Shown here: positions 15,535 through 23,843 of the stretch, in pieces
Numbering within the stretch: position 1 is the first letter of the stretch
Layout of the letters: each line of letters starts with the position of its first letter
From: Microbispora rosea subsp. aerata
GTDB taxonomy: Bacteria > Actinomycetota > Actinomycetes > Streptosporangiales > Streptosporangiaceae
Length of the DNA: 64,000 bases
Reading direction: 5' to 3'
NCBI RefSeq assembly: GCF_014647835.1
Contig: NZ_BMPY01000011.1
Coordinates: 124,001 to 188,000, forward strand
The notes under the pieces: model-generated
What the model was told of the DNA's origin: nothing
The model's database searches: none
The model's input: the letters and a program-made list of their open reading frames with translations, nothing else
Made by a program: the position numbers and the translations under genes

Positions 15535-17773
15535 GGCGCTACCGAGGCGGTGGTAGGTGAAGGCCCAGCGGTCTTTGCCGACTTTGCGGCGGGTGTAGCG
15601 GTGGGGGTGGCGGTAGCGGTCGCGGTTGTGGAACTGGCAGGCCGGACCCAGCAGCTTCAAGTCGGTCAGGCCTCCGCTGCTCCAGTTGTCGGCGTGGTCG
15701 ATCTGGCACATGGTGGCCGGGAGGGGGCAGCCGTCGATCCAGCAGGTGGCGTAGCGGGCGAAGATCGCCCTGCGCTGGGCGGGGGTGGCCAGCCGGACCT
15801 TGCGGCCCATGTCCAGCACCTGCCCGTCGGCGTCCATGAGGATCCGGACCAGGGTGGAGGTGCGGGCCAGCCGGTGCACGATGAAAACGGGCAGCACCTG
15901 CCCGGTCGCCAGCAGCAACCCCGGCACCAGCCCAGGCACCACCCCCAACCGTGACCCCAAGCCAGCCGATCCAAGCCCCGATCCACACGGCGATCCAGGC
16001 GGCGTGCCCGGCTCCGCGCCCAACCCGGACTCCGACCCGGCGCCCGACGCCGTCCCGGACGCGGTCCTCATCCCGGCACCCGGCGTCGCGCCCAACCCGG
16101 CACCCGGCGTCGTCCCGGACGGCACCCCCGCCGGGTCACCCGGTCCTGAACGGGTTGACGCCTCCGGCCCTGTTGCCGGTGAGCCTTTTGGCTCTGCTTT
16201 CGGCGTGCCGGATGGCCTGGCCGCGTGACCCGGCCCATGCGGGATCCCCCTCGCAGGCCGAGGCCCGGCGTGGGTGTGGTGGGCACAGGTATCCCCGGGA
16301 GGGTCACAAGATCGCCACTCCTCGCGCCACCGCGGCTCTCTTGAGCGTGACCCCTGCTGCTGTGTGTGTCCGTGCTGCGGTGTGTTTTCGGTGTCGTCCG
16401 CAGGCGTGACGGCCCGGCGGCCCTCCCGGACCGCCTCGCGGTCCCGGCCGTCCTCGCTGTCCGCGGTGGCTTCGATGTCTTCAATCGCCCCGGCGTCCTG
16501 GGCGTCCTCCCACCCCTCGCCACTGTCGAAGCGCTCGGCCTCGAAGGTCGCGGGGCGGTCAGCGCTCTCGGTGTGCACGGTCTCGGGGTGGGCCGTGGCA
16601 GGGTGGCAGGTTTCGGGGGTCCCGGGGCGGTCGGCGCTGCCCGGATTCCCAACTGCGGTGGCAGCCGCGAAGTTGTCCGCAGGGTCGGGGTGGTTCCCGG
16701 CGCTGCCGGGGACGGGGTCGCTGGTGTCGTCGGCCTCGCTCGGGGCCTCGCAGCCTCCGATGCCGTCGGGGGCGCTGACCTCCTCGCCGTCCCGGCGGTC
16801 CGCAGTGTCCTCGGCATCCGGCGCATCCGGGGCCCCTTCGGTGTCTTGAGGATGGCCGGCGGCAGCGGAGTGGTCAGTGGCGTGGTGGCAGGTTCCGGGG
16901 CGGCTGGCGCTGCCAGGGTTCCCGGCGGCGGCCTCAGCCACGAAGTCGTCCGCAGGGCCGGGGTGGTTCCCGGCGGCGTGGTGTTCGGCCTCCGGGAAGC
17001 CGGTGCTCTCGGGACGCTCGCTCCCGGCGTCTGCGGAGCGGTCAGCGCCGCCCGGGTTCCCGGCGCTGCCGGGGACGGGGTCGCTGGTGTCGTCGGCCTC
17101 GCTTGGCTCCTCGCGGCTTCCGATGTCGTCGGAGGCGCTGACGTCTGCGGCGTTGTGGGCGTTCTGGGTGTCTTCGATGCCTTCGTGGTTGTCGGGAGTG
17201 GGGGCCGGATCGGCAGGGTCGGTGGGTTCGGGGTCGGCGGGGAGGGATTCGGCGCTGACCAGCACCAGCAGCTCGGTGGCGGTCTTGTCCTCCAGCAGGG
17301 CGATGAACGCATCCGCGTTGCGGACCCGCAGCGGCCGGTCGTCCCCTTCCGCTTTGGGTTTGGCGTAGGCGTCCAGCAGCGCCTGCAGCCGGGCCGCCGG
17401 CTCCCGGGGGAGGTAGAACTCTCCTTCCATGCCGCCGCCCGCACCCGGGCGCACCCGCAGGAACCGCCGCCCATGCTCGGCCTGCTCATCCCGCTCTTCC
17501 CCATCGGGGTCGAGCACCGCCCGCAGATAGCGCCCGGCCTTGGCCACCTCCGCCGGGCCCGCCTTACCCGCCAGTTCCAGCAGGATCGGCTCGGCGAGTG
17601 TGGCCTGCTCGTCGGTCAGGCCGGTGACCGCGTGGCAGATGGCCTCCACCAGCCCCGCCGCAAGGGTCCCCTTCGTGAACGCCTCCCGGACCGTGGGCAG
17701 GCGGGCCAGCTCCACCGCCAGCGCGAGCAGCCGTCCGGCGGTGGTGGTGGTCATTCCTCCGGCGGTGCGCAGC
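15523..17773 (-). pseudogene. 13E12/DUF222-HNH endonuclease gene, 3' part of an interrupted gene
   Basis: The frame from 17754 encodes 743 residues. DUF222 begins abruptly at LRTAGGMTTTTAGRLLALAV; family members carry 50-plus further residues before this. Next comes a 300-residue Asp/Pro/Ala-rich linker with an in-frame repeat, then an HNH domain (CWIDGCPLPATMCQIDHADN, then CQFHNRDRYRHPHRY). The missing N-terminal DUF222 segment ends as ...GHASTRS at about 18957 in the same orientation, so the gene is split by a 1.18-kb insert. HNH residues look intact, so a shortened product from the ATG at 17754 is conceivable. Confidence 0.75.
16692..17103 (-). repeat. In-frame 363-bp-spaced repeat in the HNH gene linker
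   Basis: A 49-bp stretch at 16692-16740 recurs identically at 17055-17103. The spacing is 363 bp, or 121 codons, so the linker cassette around the DDTSDPVPGSAGN peptide was duplicated in frame. Confidence 0.75.
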
Positions 17774-18019
17774 CTCCCAGTAGTGGATCACGAATCCACC
17801 GTCCTCATCTTCGTCCAGTCCTTCCGGCGGCCGATAAACGGCCCGAGAAGGGAGCAGGGCCAGGACGGCCGGGAGACGCCAGAAGCCCCACAGGGACCGG
17901 CATTCGACCTCATAGATCGTTCCATATCGCCCCTGAGCCAGGGTGAGGGTAAGGCCATGCCCGAGGGGGATCTCACTTATGTCCCCCCAAAGCAATGCTT
18001 CCCTCATCCGGTATGTCAC
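17564..18019 (-). CDS. Hypothetical small protein of the insert, fused out of frame into the HNH gene
   Basis: The start is a GTG at 18019 preceded by AAAGGAG and, just upstream, a perfect palindrome. The first 80 residues (TYRMREALLWGDISEIPLG through FVIHYWEAAHRRRN) look protein-like, with an aromatic-rich core and an acidic stretch DEDEDGG. After about residue 80 the frame leaves the insert at 17774 and continues as an out-of-frame reading of the HNH gene, ending at 17564. The original C-terminus is therefore probably lost. No family recognised. Confidence 0.45.
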   Translation of the reverse strand: MTYRMREALLWGDISEIPLGHGLTLTLAQGRYGTIYEVECRSLWGFWRLPAVLALLPSRAVYRPPEGLDEDEDGGFVIHYWEAAHRRRNDHHHRRTAARAGGGAGPPAHGPGGVHEGDPCGGAGGGHLPRGHRPDRRAGHTRRADPAGTGG

Positions 18020-18032
18020 GACCACTCCTTTG

Positions 18033-18044
18033 TGACCTAGGTCA
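18033..18044. promoter_or_regulatory. Palindromic operator TGACCTAGGTCA
   Basis: A perfect 12-bp palindrome directly upstream of the ribosome site of the small gene starting at 18019. A related site (TGTGCGACTTAGGTCACA) lies at 18204-18221, about 175 bp away; both share TGTGACCTA(A/G)GTC. Confidence 0.55.
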
Positions 18045-18203
18045 TTGCGGCTGCCTCTATGCAACCGCTTGGGCGACCGAATCACAAGAGTGTCTTGGTT
18101 CCCGGTGTGTCTGGCGTGTCCCGTTCTCACACCAGAAACACTACTCGGGGGAACCCACATGTCACCACCATTTAGAGCGTGTGTTCGGGCACACAAGGGG
18201 GGC

Positions 18204-18221
18204 TGTGCGACTTAGGTCACA
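18204..18221. promoter_or_regulatory. Second copy of the insert operator
   Basis: TGTGCGACTTAGGTCACA, an imperfect inverted repeat. On the minus strand it reads TGTGACCTAAGTC, matching the palindrome at 18033. It overlaps the 3' end of the gene at 18212-18670. Confidence 0.5.
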
Positions 18222-18670
18222 TCAGGGTGGCCGGACAGGTACTTCATTGCTGCATCAAGTACCCGCTTAAGGACCCAATCCCCTGGATCGGCGGCGGCTA
18301 CCTGGAAGCCAATCTCGCGGCTATAGGTAATGTCCAAGCCGTCTTCGACAAGACCTCTAGCCCAGCGGACGGCTTGCGCCCTCTTCATCTCGTACTGCGT
18401 CGGACGGCAGTCCGCCGCCGCAGCCAGATAGCGAAGCTTCCGGAGGGTTGGGTCATTGTGGTGCTCTCGGGCGATGCGCCCGGACCACGGTATCCAGCGA
18501 GACAAGGTCGGCCGATCCTGGATGCCCAGCGCCGCACGGCGGCGCATGTAAGTACGTAGGGGCATACCCAGGGCCTGCGCCTGTTCAACACGACTTGTGA
18601 TGCCCTGCTCTTCCAGGGCGGCAACCCGCTGTATGAGGGCGGCAAGGGCTTGGTCTCGATCTGCTGGCAT
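18212..18670 (-). CDS. Helix-turn-helix protein of phage/integrative-element type
   Basis: A 152-residue protein. Residues 12-50 form a helix then a helix-turn-helix-like segment (ITSRVEQAQALGMPLRTYMRRRAALG). The second half (PWSGRIAREHHNDPTLRKLRYLAA, then GLDITYSREIGFQVAAADPGDW) resembles, from memory, a small protein class common in actinobacterial phages and integrative elements. It is the best candidate to bind the two palindromes in the insert. Its start at 18670 follows a region with several GTCATGAG repeats. Confidence 0.55.
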   Translation of the reverse strand: MPADRDQALAALIQRVAALEEQGITSRVEQAQALGMPLRTYMRRRAALGIQDRPTLSRWIPWSGRIAREHHNDPTLRKLRYLAAAADCRPTQYEMKRAQAVRWARGLVEDGLDITYSREIGFQVAAADPGDWVLKRVLDAAMKYLSGHPDVT

Positions 18671-18789
18671 GTCGTCCTCAAGGTCGATCAGGGGCTATGT
18701 CCAGTGTCTCCGATTGCCGGTGATGTGGCTAGCCCGGACGCGATCAGATCGTAACAACCTGCCGGTGCCGCTATTGGATCGGGATTCAG

Positions 18790-18858
18790 GTCATGAGTGT
18801 GCAGTCATGAGGTCATGAGCTGGTCATGGACGTGAGCGACATGAGCGACATGAGCGAC
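18790..18858. repeat. GTCATGAG and GTGAGCGAC repeats at the insert's right end
   Basis: GTCATGAG occurs at 18790, 18804 and 18812, with a variant at 18823. They are followed by GTGAGCGAC (18832) and two ATGAGCGAC units (18841, 18850) with a 9-bp period. The array lies upstream of the HTH gene and may be a binding region or the element's end. Confidence 0.6.
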
Positions 18859-18956
18859 ATGAGAGCACATGCCTCAGACCTCCCTGCATGCCCCCTGACC
18901 TGCAAAGATGCAGGTCAGGACACTTCGGGCAATCTGGACAAGTGATGTGTGGTTGA

Positions 18957-20140
18957 CAGGACCGGGTGGAGGCATGCCCATACCGCTTGGCTTCCCCCGC
19001 CCGGTGCACCCGCCCCACCCGCTCCGACAACGCACACGAGATGCGGTCCTGGGTGGCCATCAACCGCTCGGCCTGCTCCAGGCAGACCCCCGCATCATCC
19101 GGGGCCGGGACCAGCGCCACCGCATCCGCGGCCTCCCACGCCGACTCCACCAGCACCCACGACGACCCACCCCGGCGACCACCCCCGGCACCGGTAGCCG
19201 CGTCGTCGGCACCCGCGCCATCCCCGCCAGTGTCACCAGCACCACCGACACGGTTGCCACGTGAATGGTCGCTGCCGGCAGCCGCGCCAGCACCCGCGTC
19301 GTCGGCACCCGCGCGATCAAAACCAGTGCCGGCACCACCGGCAGCACCCGCGTCGGCACCCCGCTCACCGGTATCAGCACCAGCACCAGCGCGAGTCCCG
19401 GCACGCGTGCCAGCACCGGCAGCCGCGTCGGCACCGGCACAACCGGCACCGGCAGCCGCGCGATCGGCAAGCTCACTACGAGCGCGCTCGTCGCCGGGCG
19501 TCGAGCCACCGGCGGCAAAGCCGTTCCCGTGCCGGGCAGCGCTGTCACCATCGGCACTGGTAGCCATGCCATCGGCACACCCGCCAAAGCCACCGGCACC
19601 AGCCCTGCCAGCCATGACGGCGTCATCCCGAGCAGTCTTATCAGCGCCGGCCGCACGACCACTGCCGTATGCAGCGCGGCCGGTGCCCGCATCGTCACAT
19701 GCCCCCGCACCGTGGCGAGCCCCCGCACTGTGACGTGTCCCTGCGCCGTCGCGTGCGCGACTGCGGGCGAAGGCGTCATCGCCCCGGCAAGCGCCCGACG
19801 CAGCGCCCCGGGCTCCGGGACCGTCGACTGCCCGGCTCCCACCGCGATACGTGCCGCCGGCTCCCTTCCCCGTACCGGCGTCAGGCGCGCCACCGCCCCA
19901 TGTGCCGCCCGTGAACGCGGCCGGGCCGCGCCCAGGTCCACCGGTGCCGGGGGCCGGACCACTGAACAGAGTGTCGGTCGCAAGTGATGAAATCGAGAAA
20001 GATCCCGGGCGGCGGTCATCGCGGGCGAGCGATCCGTCCGACGACCACAACGGCGAACCGGCGATCAACCGATCCCACCACTCACCATCAGCACAATACG
20101 AACGAGGAGAGCGCCCGGGATCGACATCAAACAGATCCAC
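18957..20140 (-). pseudogene. 13E12/DUF222-HNH gene, 5' part of the interrupted gene
   Basis: The GTG at 20140 follows AAGGGG. The frame encodes about 394 residues up to the junction: a start reading VDLFDVDPGRSPRSYCADG, about 230 residues of Ala/Gly/Asp-rich low complexity, then a DUF222 N-terminal helix region (VLVESAWEAADAVALVPAP, CLEQAERLMATQDRISCALSERVGRV, KRYGHASTRS). Family members continue here with WLR and a glycine-rich turn, exactly what resumes at 17773. Past the junction the frame runs into the insert and ends at 18824 in a Cys/Arg repeat (CRSCRSCRS) made by the 9-bp units. Confidence 0.7.
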
Positions 20141-20410
20141 GACACCCCTTGCCTTGAGTTCGAATTCTTGTTCTAATACTCTCTCGCTTCCGTCACTCTG
20201 CGCAACCCCTCAACACGATTTGTTGGAGTCACAGGTTCACAAGCCCGACCGGGAGATCAAGCAGAACGCACACCAGTACGGACCTCGGCAAGAGCACCCA
20301 TGACCACATGTCTCTAGGGAAGGCCCCGCACGCGCGCAGGCGACCGGACCGGCCGAGGCTTGTTGATGCCCCGCTAGCACCTACCGCGTCCGGGCCGTAC
20401 GGCCTGCTGT

Positions 20411-20986
20411 TCAGGGGGCGCGCAACGCCTGCAGACAGAGGTCGACCACAGCGTCGGCGTACGCGGTGTCCAGCGGCTGCCCCGAAACCAGCAGTCGATA
20501 GTGCAACGGCGCGAAGACGAGATCCAGCGCCGTGTCCGGATCGACGTCGGCGCGGATGACTCCGGCCCGCTGCGCCTCGCGCAGCGCCTCCCGCACGGGT
20601 GCCCGCCGCGGCTCGAACCACTGCTCGGCCATCGCACGGGCCAGGTCGGGGTCGGTCTGCGCGGCGCCGATCAGCTCCCTCAGCCGACCGCCCCCGGCCC
20701 CGTTCGCGTACAGCTCGACGAACCCGTGCGCGTACGCGCGCAGGCTCGCGGCGAAGTCGCCGCCGACGGGGAACGGACCGGCGTTCACCTTGTCGAGAAA
20801 CGCCTCGAAGACGACCGCGGCCTTGGACGGCCACCACCGGTACAGCGTCTGCCGTCCCACTCCCGCCCTGGCGGCGATGCCGCCCATCGTCACGGACTGG
20901 TAGCCGCCCTCTTCGAGCAGGGCGTACGCGGCGTCGAGGATGGCGCGCCAGGACTTCTGGCTGCGGCGGGCGGGATCGGCGGGCAT
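20411..20986 (-). CDS. TetR-family transcriptional regulator
   Basis: A 191-residue regulator. The N-terminal helix-turn-helix (AILDAAYALLEEGGYQSVTMGGIAARAGVGRQTLYRWWPSKAAVV) is textbook TetR; the rest is a helical ligand domain resembling the TetR_C group with PDTALDLVFAPLHYRLLV. The ATG at 20986 is used because the longer frame to 21040 would cover an operator. Two AGACGAG-N4-CTCGTCT palindromes lie between this gene and the divergent glycosidase-like gene, so it probably represses both. Confidence 0.88.
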   Translation of the reverse strand: MPADPARRSQKSWRAILDAAYALLEEGGYQSVTMGGIAARAGVGRQTLYRWWPSKAAVVFEAFLDKVNAGPFPVGGDFAASLRAYAHGFVELYANGAGGGRLRELIGAAQTDPDLARAMAEQWFEPRRAPVREALREAQRAGVIRADVDPDTALDLVFAPLHYRLLVSGQPLDTAYADAVVDLCLQALRAP

Positions 20987-21006
20987 GGCCCAACTGTAGC
21001 GCCCCA

Positions 21007-21024
21007 AGACGAGACATCTCGTCT
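21007..21024. promoter_or_regulatory. TetR operator site A
   Basis: AGACGAGACATCTCGTCT, a perfect 18-bp palindrome 21 bp upstream of the tetR start. It matches site B in the form AGACGAG-N4-CTCGTCT. Confidence 0.75.
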
Positions 21025-21041
21025 CGTGTACCCTAACCACG

Positions 21042-21059
21042 AGACGAGGCGTCTCGTCT
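21042..21059. promoter_or_regulatory. TetR operator site B
   Basis: AGACGAGGCGTCTCGTCT, the same arms as site A with a different four-base centre. It lies 41 bp before the glycosidase-like gene start; centres of A and B are 35 bp apart. Confidence 0.75.
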
Positions 21060-21100
21060 CACCTCGGACATCACACGTCGCCGCGACGAAGGAGAGCGCC

Positions 21101-22300
21101 GTGACCGGAAACCCCGCCGACACCGCCGAAGACGACACCGCCGCCGGACGCCGCCTCACCCCCGAGGACCGCCGTATCCACGAGGACGGCATCACCACTG
21201 ATGACGGCATCGCCACCGCGAACCGCTTCACCGCCGGACGCCGCTTCACCGCCGAGCGCGGCGACCGCTGGTCGCTGCGCACGCCCGATGGAGACCCGTT
21301 CCTGTCCGTCGGCGTCGTCCACGCCGACGACACCAACCTCCGCTATCCCCACAACATCGGCATCTACCGGACGCGGTACGGCGGCTCCCGCGAACGCTGG
21401 CTGCGCGAGGGCCTGGTGCCGGAGATGCGGGCGTGGGGGTTTAACACGATCGGCTGGACCTCCGAGTACGTCAGCGGCACCGGCCTCGCCACGGAGGGCG
21501 GCGTCGTCGACCTGGGCCACTCGGACGGCCTGCCGCCCGGCGACCTCGCCCGCGCGGGCCTGCCGTACACGCTGTCGCTGCGGGTGGCGGAGATCGAGCT
21601 GTGGAACGGTTCCCCGGCCTACCGCGATCCCCGTTCGCCCGCCTTCGCCGAGTGGTGCGACCACCTCGCCAGGACGCTGTGCCGCCCCGACGACCCGAAC
21701 CTGCTCGGCTACTTCCTCGTCGACGTGCCCTGCTGGGGACGGCATCCGGCGGGCGGCGGCTACCCCGACGACGAGCTTCCCGCGATCGCGGAGGCTTACT
21801 ATCGCGTCGCGGCCGAGGCGATCCGGCGTCACGACCCCCATCACCTGATCCTGGGTGACCGGTACGGCACCCGGGCCGGGGTGCCCGAGCCGGTGCTCGA
21901 CGCCATGGCGCCGTACGTCGACGTGCTGTCGGTGCAGACGTTCCCCCCTCCCGGGCCCGGCCATCTCGACGCGGCGCTCGATCGCATCGGCCGGTGGCAC
22001 GAACGCACCACCCGGCCCGTCCTGATCGCCGACACCGGCAACTGGTGCCCCACGACCATGAGCCCGGGCCGTACGGGCTCCTGCCGCGACCAGCGGGAAC
22101 GCGGTGAGGGCTATGCGGCGGCGGCCGAGGCGTTCGCCGCCAGGCCGTGGTGCCTCGGCTGGCATTGGTGCAGCTGGCTGGAGAACCCGCATCGCGGTTT
22201 CGGGCTGAAGGACCCGTGGGACGAGCCCTACCGGGATCTCGTCGACGCCGTGACCGAGACCAACCACCGGCTGAGCGCGCCGGCCAAACTCATCGGCTAG
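21101..22300 (+). CDS. TIM-barrel glycoside hydrolase-like protein (agarase/GH-A-like)
   Basis: A 399-residue protein from a GTG at 21101 with GAAGGAG upstream. The core has TIM-barrel glycosidase features: FLSVGVVHADDTNLRY, GFNTIGWTSEYV, YFLVDVPCWG, YVDVLSVQTFP, PVLIADTGNW and a C-terminal GWHWCSWLENPHRGFGL. This layout resembles agarase or beta-galactosidase-like clan A proteins. There is no signal peptide, so it would act inside the cell on imported oligosaccharides. The N-terminal 50 residues are Asp/Thr-rich. TetR operators precede it. The catalytic acids cannot be assigned with confidence. Confidence 0.65.
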   Translation: MTGNPADTAEDDTAAGRRLTPEDRRIHEDGITTDDGIATANRFTAGRRFTAERGDRWSLRTPDGDPFLSVGVVHADDTNLRYPHNIGIYRTRYGGSRERWLREGLVPEMRAWGFNTIGWTSEYVSGTGLATEGGVVDLGHSDGLPPGDLARAGLPYTLSLRVAEIELWNGSPAYRDPRSPAFAEWCDHLARTLCRPDDPNLLGYFLVDVPCWGRHPAGGGYPDDELPAIAEAYYRVAAEAIRRHDPHHLILGDRYGTRAGVPEPVLDAMAPYVDVLSVQTFPPPGPGHLDAALDRIGRWHERTTRPVLIADTGNWCPTTMSPGRTGSCRDQRERGEGYAAAAEAFAARPWCLGWHWCSWLENPHRGFGLKDPWDEPYRDLVDAVTETNHRLSAPAKLIG

Positions 22301-22701
22301 CCACGGCGGCGCCTCAGCCGCCCGGCGATCACGGTGAGCGCCGTCACCAGCGCGATCAGGCCCAGCACGACGAGCAGGTTGCGCCCGTAATCCAGCGGCA
22401 GGAGTGAGGGGTTGTCGGCCCGGCGGCCGATGCCCGCGACCATCGGCAGCGCGACGAGGGACAGCACGGCCGCGACGGTCAGCCCGGCCCGCACCGGGAA
22501 CGGCCTGCGCAGCCGCCCGACGGCCACACCGGTGAGCAGGACCAGCGGCACGAGCACCCCGTCGTGCGCCGCGATCAGGCCGCCGAACCACAGGGCCCAG
22601 CCGAGCGGGTCGGTGAGGCCGGCGTCCACGACCAGACCGGCGAACCCGGCCGCGATCAGTCCGCCGCCCAGGCCGTACCCCAGCAGACGCGATGCGTTCA
22701 C
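22297..22701 (-). CDS. Small four-helix membrane protein partnering the oxidoreductase
   Basis: A 134-residue protein with four hydrophobic segments (LLGYGLGGGLIAAGFAGLVV, GWALWFGGLIAAHDGVLVPLVLL, AGLTVAAVLSLVALPMVAG, NLLVVLGLIALVTALTVIAG) and an Arg-rich tail. Its GTG overlaps the stop of the upstream oxidoreductase gene (GTGA), so the two are coupled. It probably helps anchor or assemble that enzyme. Its stop shares the four bases CTAG with the stop of the convergent gene ending at 22300. Confidence 0.75.
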   Translation of the reverse strand: MNASRLLGYGLGGGLIAAGFAGLVVDAGLTDPLGWALWFGGLIAAHDGVLVPLVLLTGVAVGRLRRPFPVRAGLTVAAVLSLVALPMVAGIGRRADNPSLLPLDYGRNLLVVLGLIALVTALTVIAGRLRRRRG

Positions 22702-23843
22702 GCCACCACCACCTTCGACACCCACTTGGTCTGCAGCACGCCCGGCCTGTTCGGCGCGATCAGCCGTACGGGGAAACCGTGGTCGGGCGCGAGCGGCGCG
22801 CCGTCGATCCGCAGCGCGAGCAGCGTGAGCGGGTCGTTCCAGTGCGGCGGCCGCACCTCGCTCGTCCGGTACGACCCGCCCTTTTCCAGCGACTCGACCG
22901 TGAGGACGGCGTCCGGGGCGACACCCGCCATTTCGGCGAGATCGCGCAGCCGGACGCCCGACCACTCGGCCTCCGCGCTCCAGCCCTCCACGCAGGAGAT
23001 CGGCAGCCGTACGGTGTGCTGGGGGAGCCGCAGCAGGTCGTCGTACGCCAGGGACAGCGGCGTGCGCACCGCGCCGGTCACGGTGAGCCGATATCCCGGG
23101 TCGTGGATAACGGCGGTGACGCCCGCCGCCGCGGCGGACTTGTTGACCGGGAGGCCCTGCGGCCCGATCCGCGGATCGCGCGGCGCCAGCAGGGCGAGCC
23201 CGGAGAGCGGCCTGACGGTCTCGCCGACCGTGAACAGGACGGTGAGGCCCGACGCGGCGGCCACGGTGCCGAGGAAACGCCGCCGCGCGGCGACCTCGTT
23301 CGGGGGTTCGACCTGCTCCTTCGTCCACAGCTGCCGGCGGATCTTCGCCCACTCGTTGACGACGTGGATGACCAGGGCCCCGTACAGGAGGTACGCCGTC
23401 CAGTAGTGCGCGGCTGGGAAGGAGAACGGCCAAAGATAGGCGTACGAGATATTCAGCAGCCCGGTTATCGTCTGAAACAGCGCGCCGCCGACGAGAATCA
23501 GCACGAGCGCGCGTTCCACGGCGTGGGAGACCGATCGGAACGGCGGCCACTGCCACAGTTTCGGATAAACGGTCCACAGCTTCGCGAAAAGCAGCGGAAT
23601 TGTCGCCAGCCCGCCGATCACATGAAGGCCCTGGGTCACCCGATAGAGATTGACCGGCCTGGACGGCCATGTCAGCCAGGTGGGCGGATGCTGCATGAAG
23701 TGGCTGAACAGCCCGGTGACGAAGGCGACCGTGAAGCTGATCCCGAGCCACAGGCCGAGCCGGGCGGCCACCCCCTCGGAGTGCAGCCCGCTGGTGAAAC
23801 GGCCGGGGACGCTCCGCATAAGCGTTTCGACGCGTTGCCTCAC
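22698..23843 (-). CDS. Fused b-type cytochrome and sulfite-oxidase-type molybdopterin oxidoreductase
   Basis: A 381-residue two-part protein. Residues 25-165 form four or five membrane helices with histidines placed for haem b (His51, His74, His146, His160 are candidates), like cytochrome b561-type anchors. RRRF at 187-190 followed by a hydrophobic stretch anchors the second part. Residues 240-381 are a sulfite-oxidase-type molybdopterin domain with the cofactor Cys284 in PISCVEGWS and WNDP later. Electrons would pass between the membrane haem and a substrate on the outer face. The substrate is unknown; MsrP/YedY-like repair is one option. Confidence 0.78.
   Translation of the reverse strand: MRQRVETLMRSVPGRFTSGLHSEGVAARLGLWLGISFTVAFVTGLFSHFMQHPPTWLTWPSRPVNLYRVTQGLHVIGGLATIPLLFAKLWTVYPKLWQWPPFRSVSHAVERALVLILVGGALFQTITGLLNISYAYLWPFSFPAAHYWTAYLLYGALVIHVVNEWAKIRRQLWTKEQVEPPNEVAARRRFLGTVAAASGLTVLFTVGETVRPLSGLALLAPRDPRIGPQGLPVNKSAAAAGVTAVIHDPGYRLTVTGAVRTPLSLAYDDLLRLPQHTVRLPISCVEGWSAEAEWSGVRLRDLAEMAGVAPDAVLTVESLEKGGSYRTSEVRPPHWNDPLTLLALRIDGAPLAPDHGFPVRLIAPNRPGVLQTKWVSKVVVA

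Larger units (their letters stand above)
17774..18956. mobile_element. Lower-GC insert splitting the 13E12/HNH gene
   Basis: About 1.18 kb separates two halves of one DUF222-HNH gene. The left flank resumes the gene at CTG CGC ACC GCC GGA (LRTAG) and the right flank stops at ACC CGG TCC TG (TRS, then part of a Trp codon). GC content inside is visibly lower. It carries two small leftward ORFs, two copies of a TGTGACCTA(A/G)GTC site and 9-bp repeats. No recombinase gene, clear terminal inverted repeat or target duplication longer than 2-3 bp was found, so it may be a passenger element or the remnant of a larger one. Confidence 0.65.

Noticed and set aside
17774-18956. Group II intron or intein as explanation for the split HNH gene
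   Set aside because: No GTGYG/AY intron ends, no reverse transcriptase or catalytic domain V, and the insert does not keep the reading frame.
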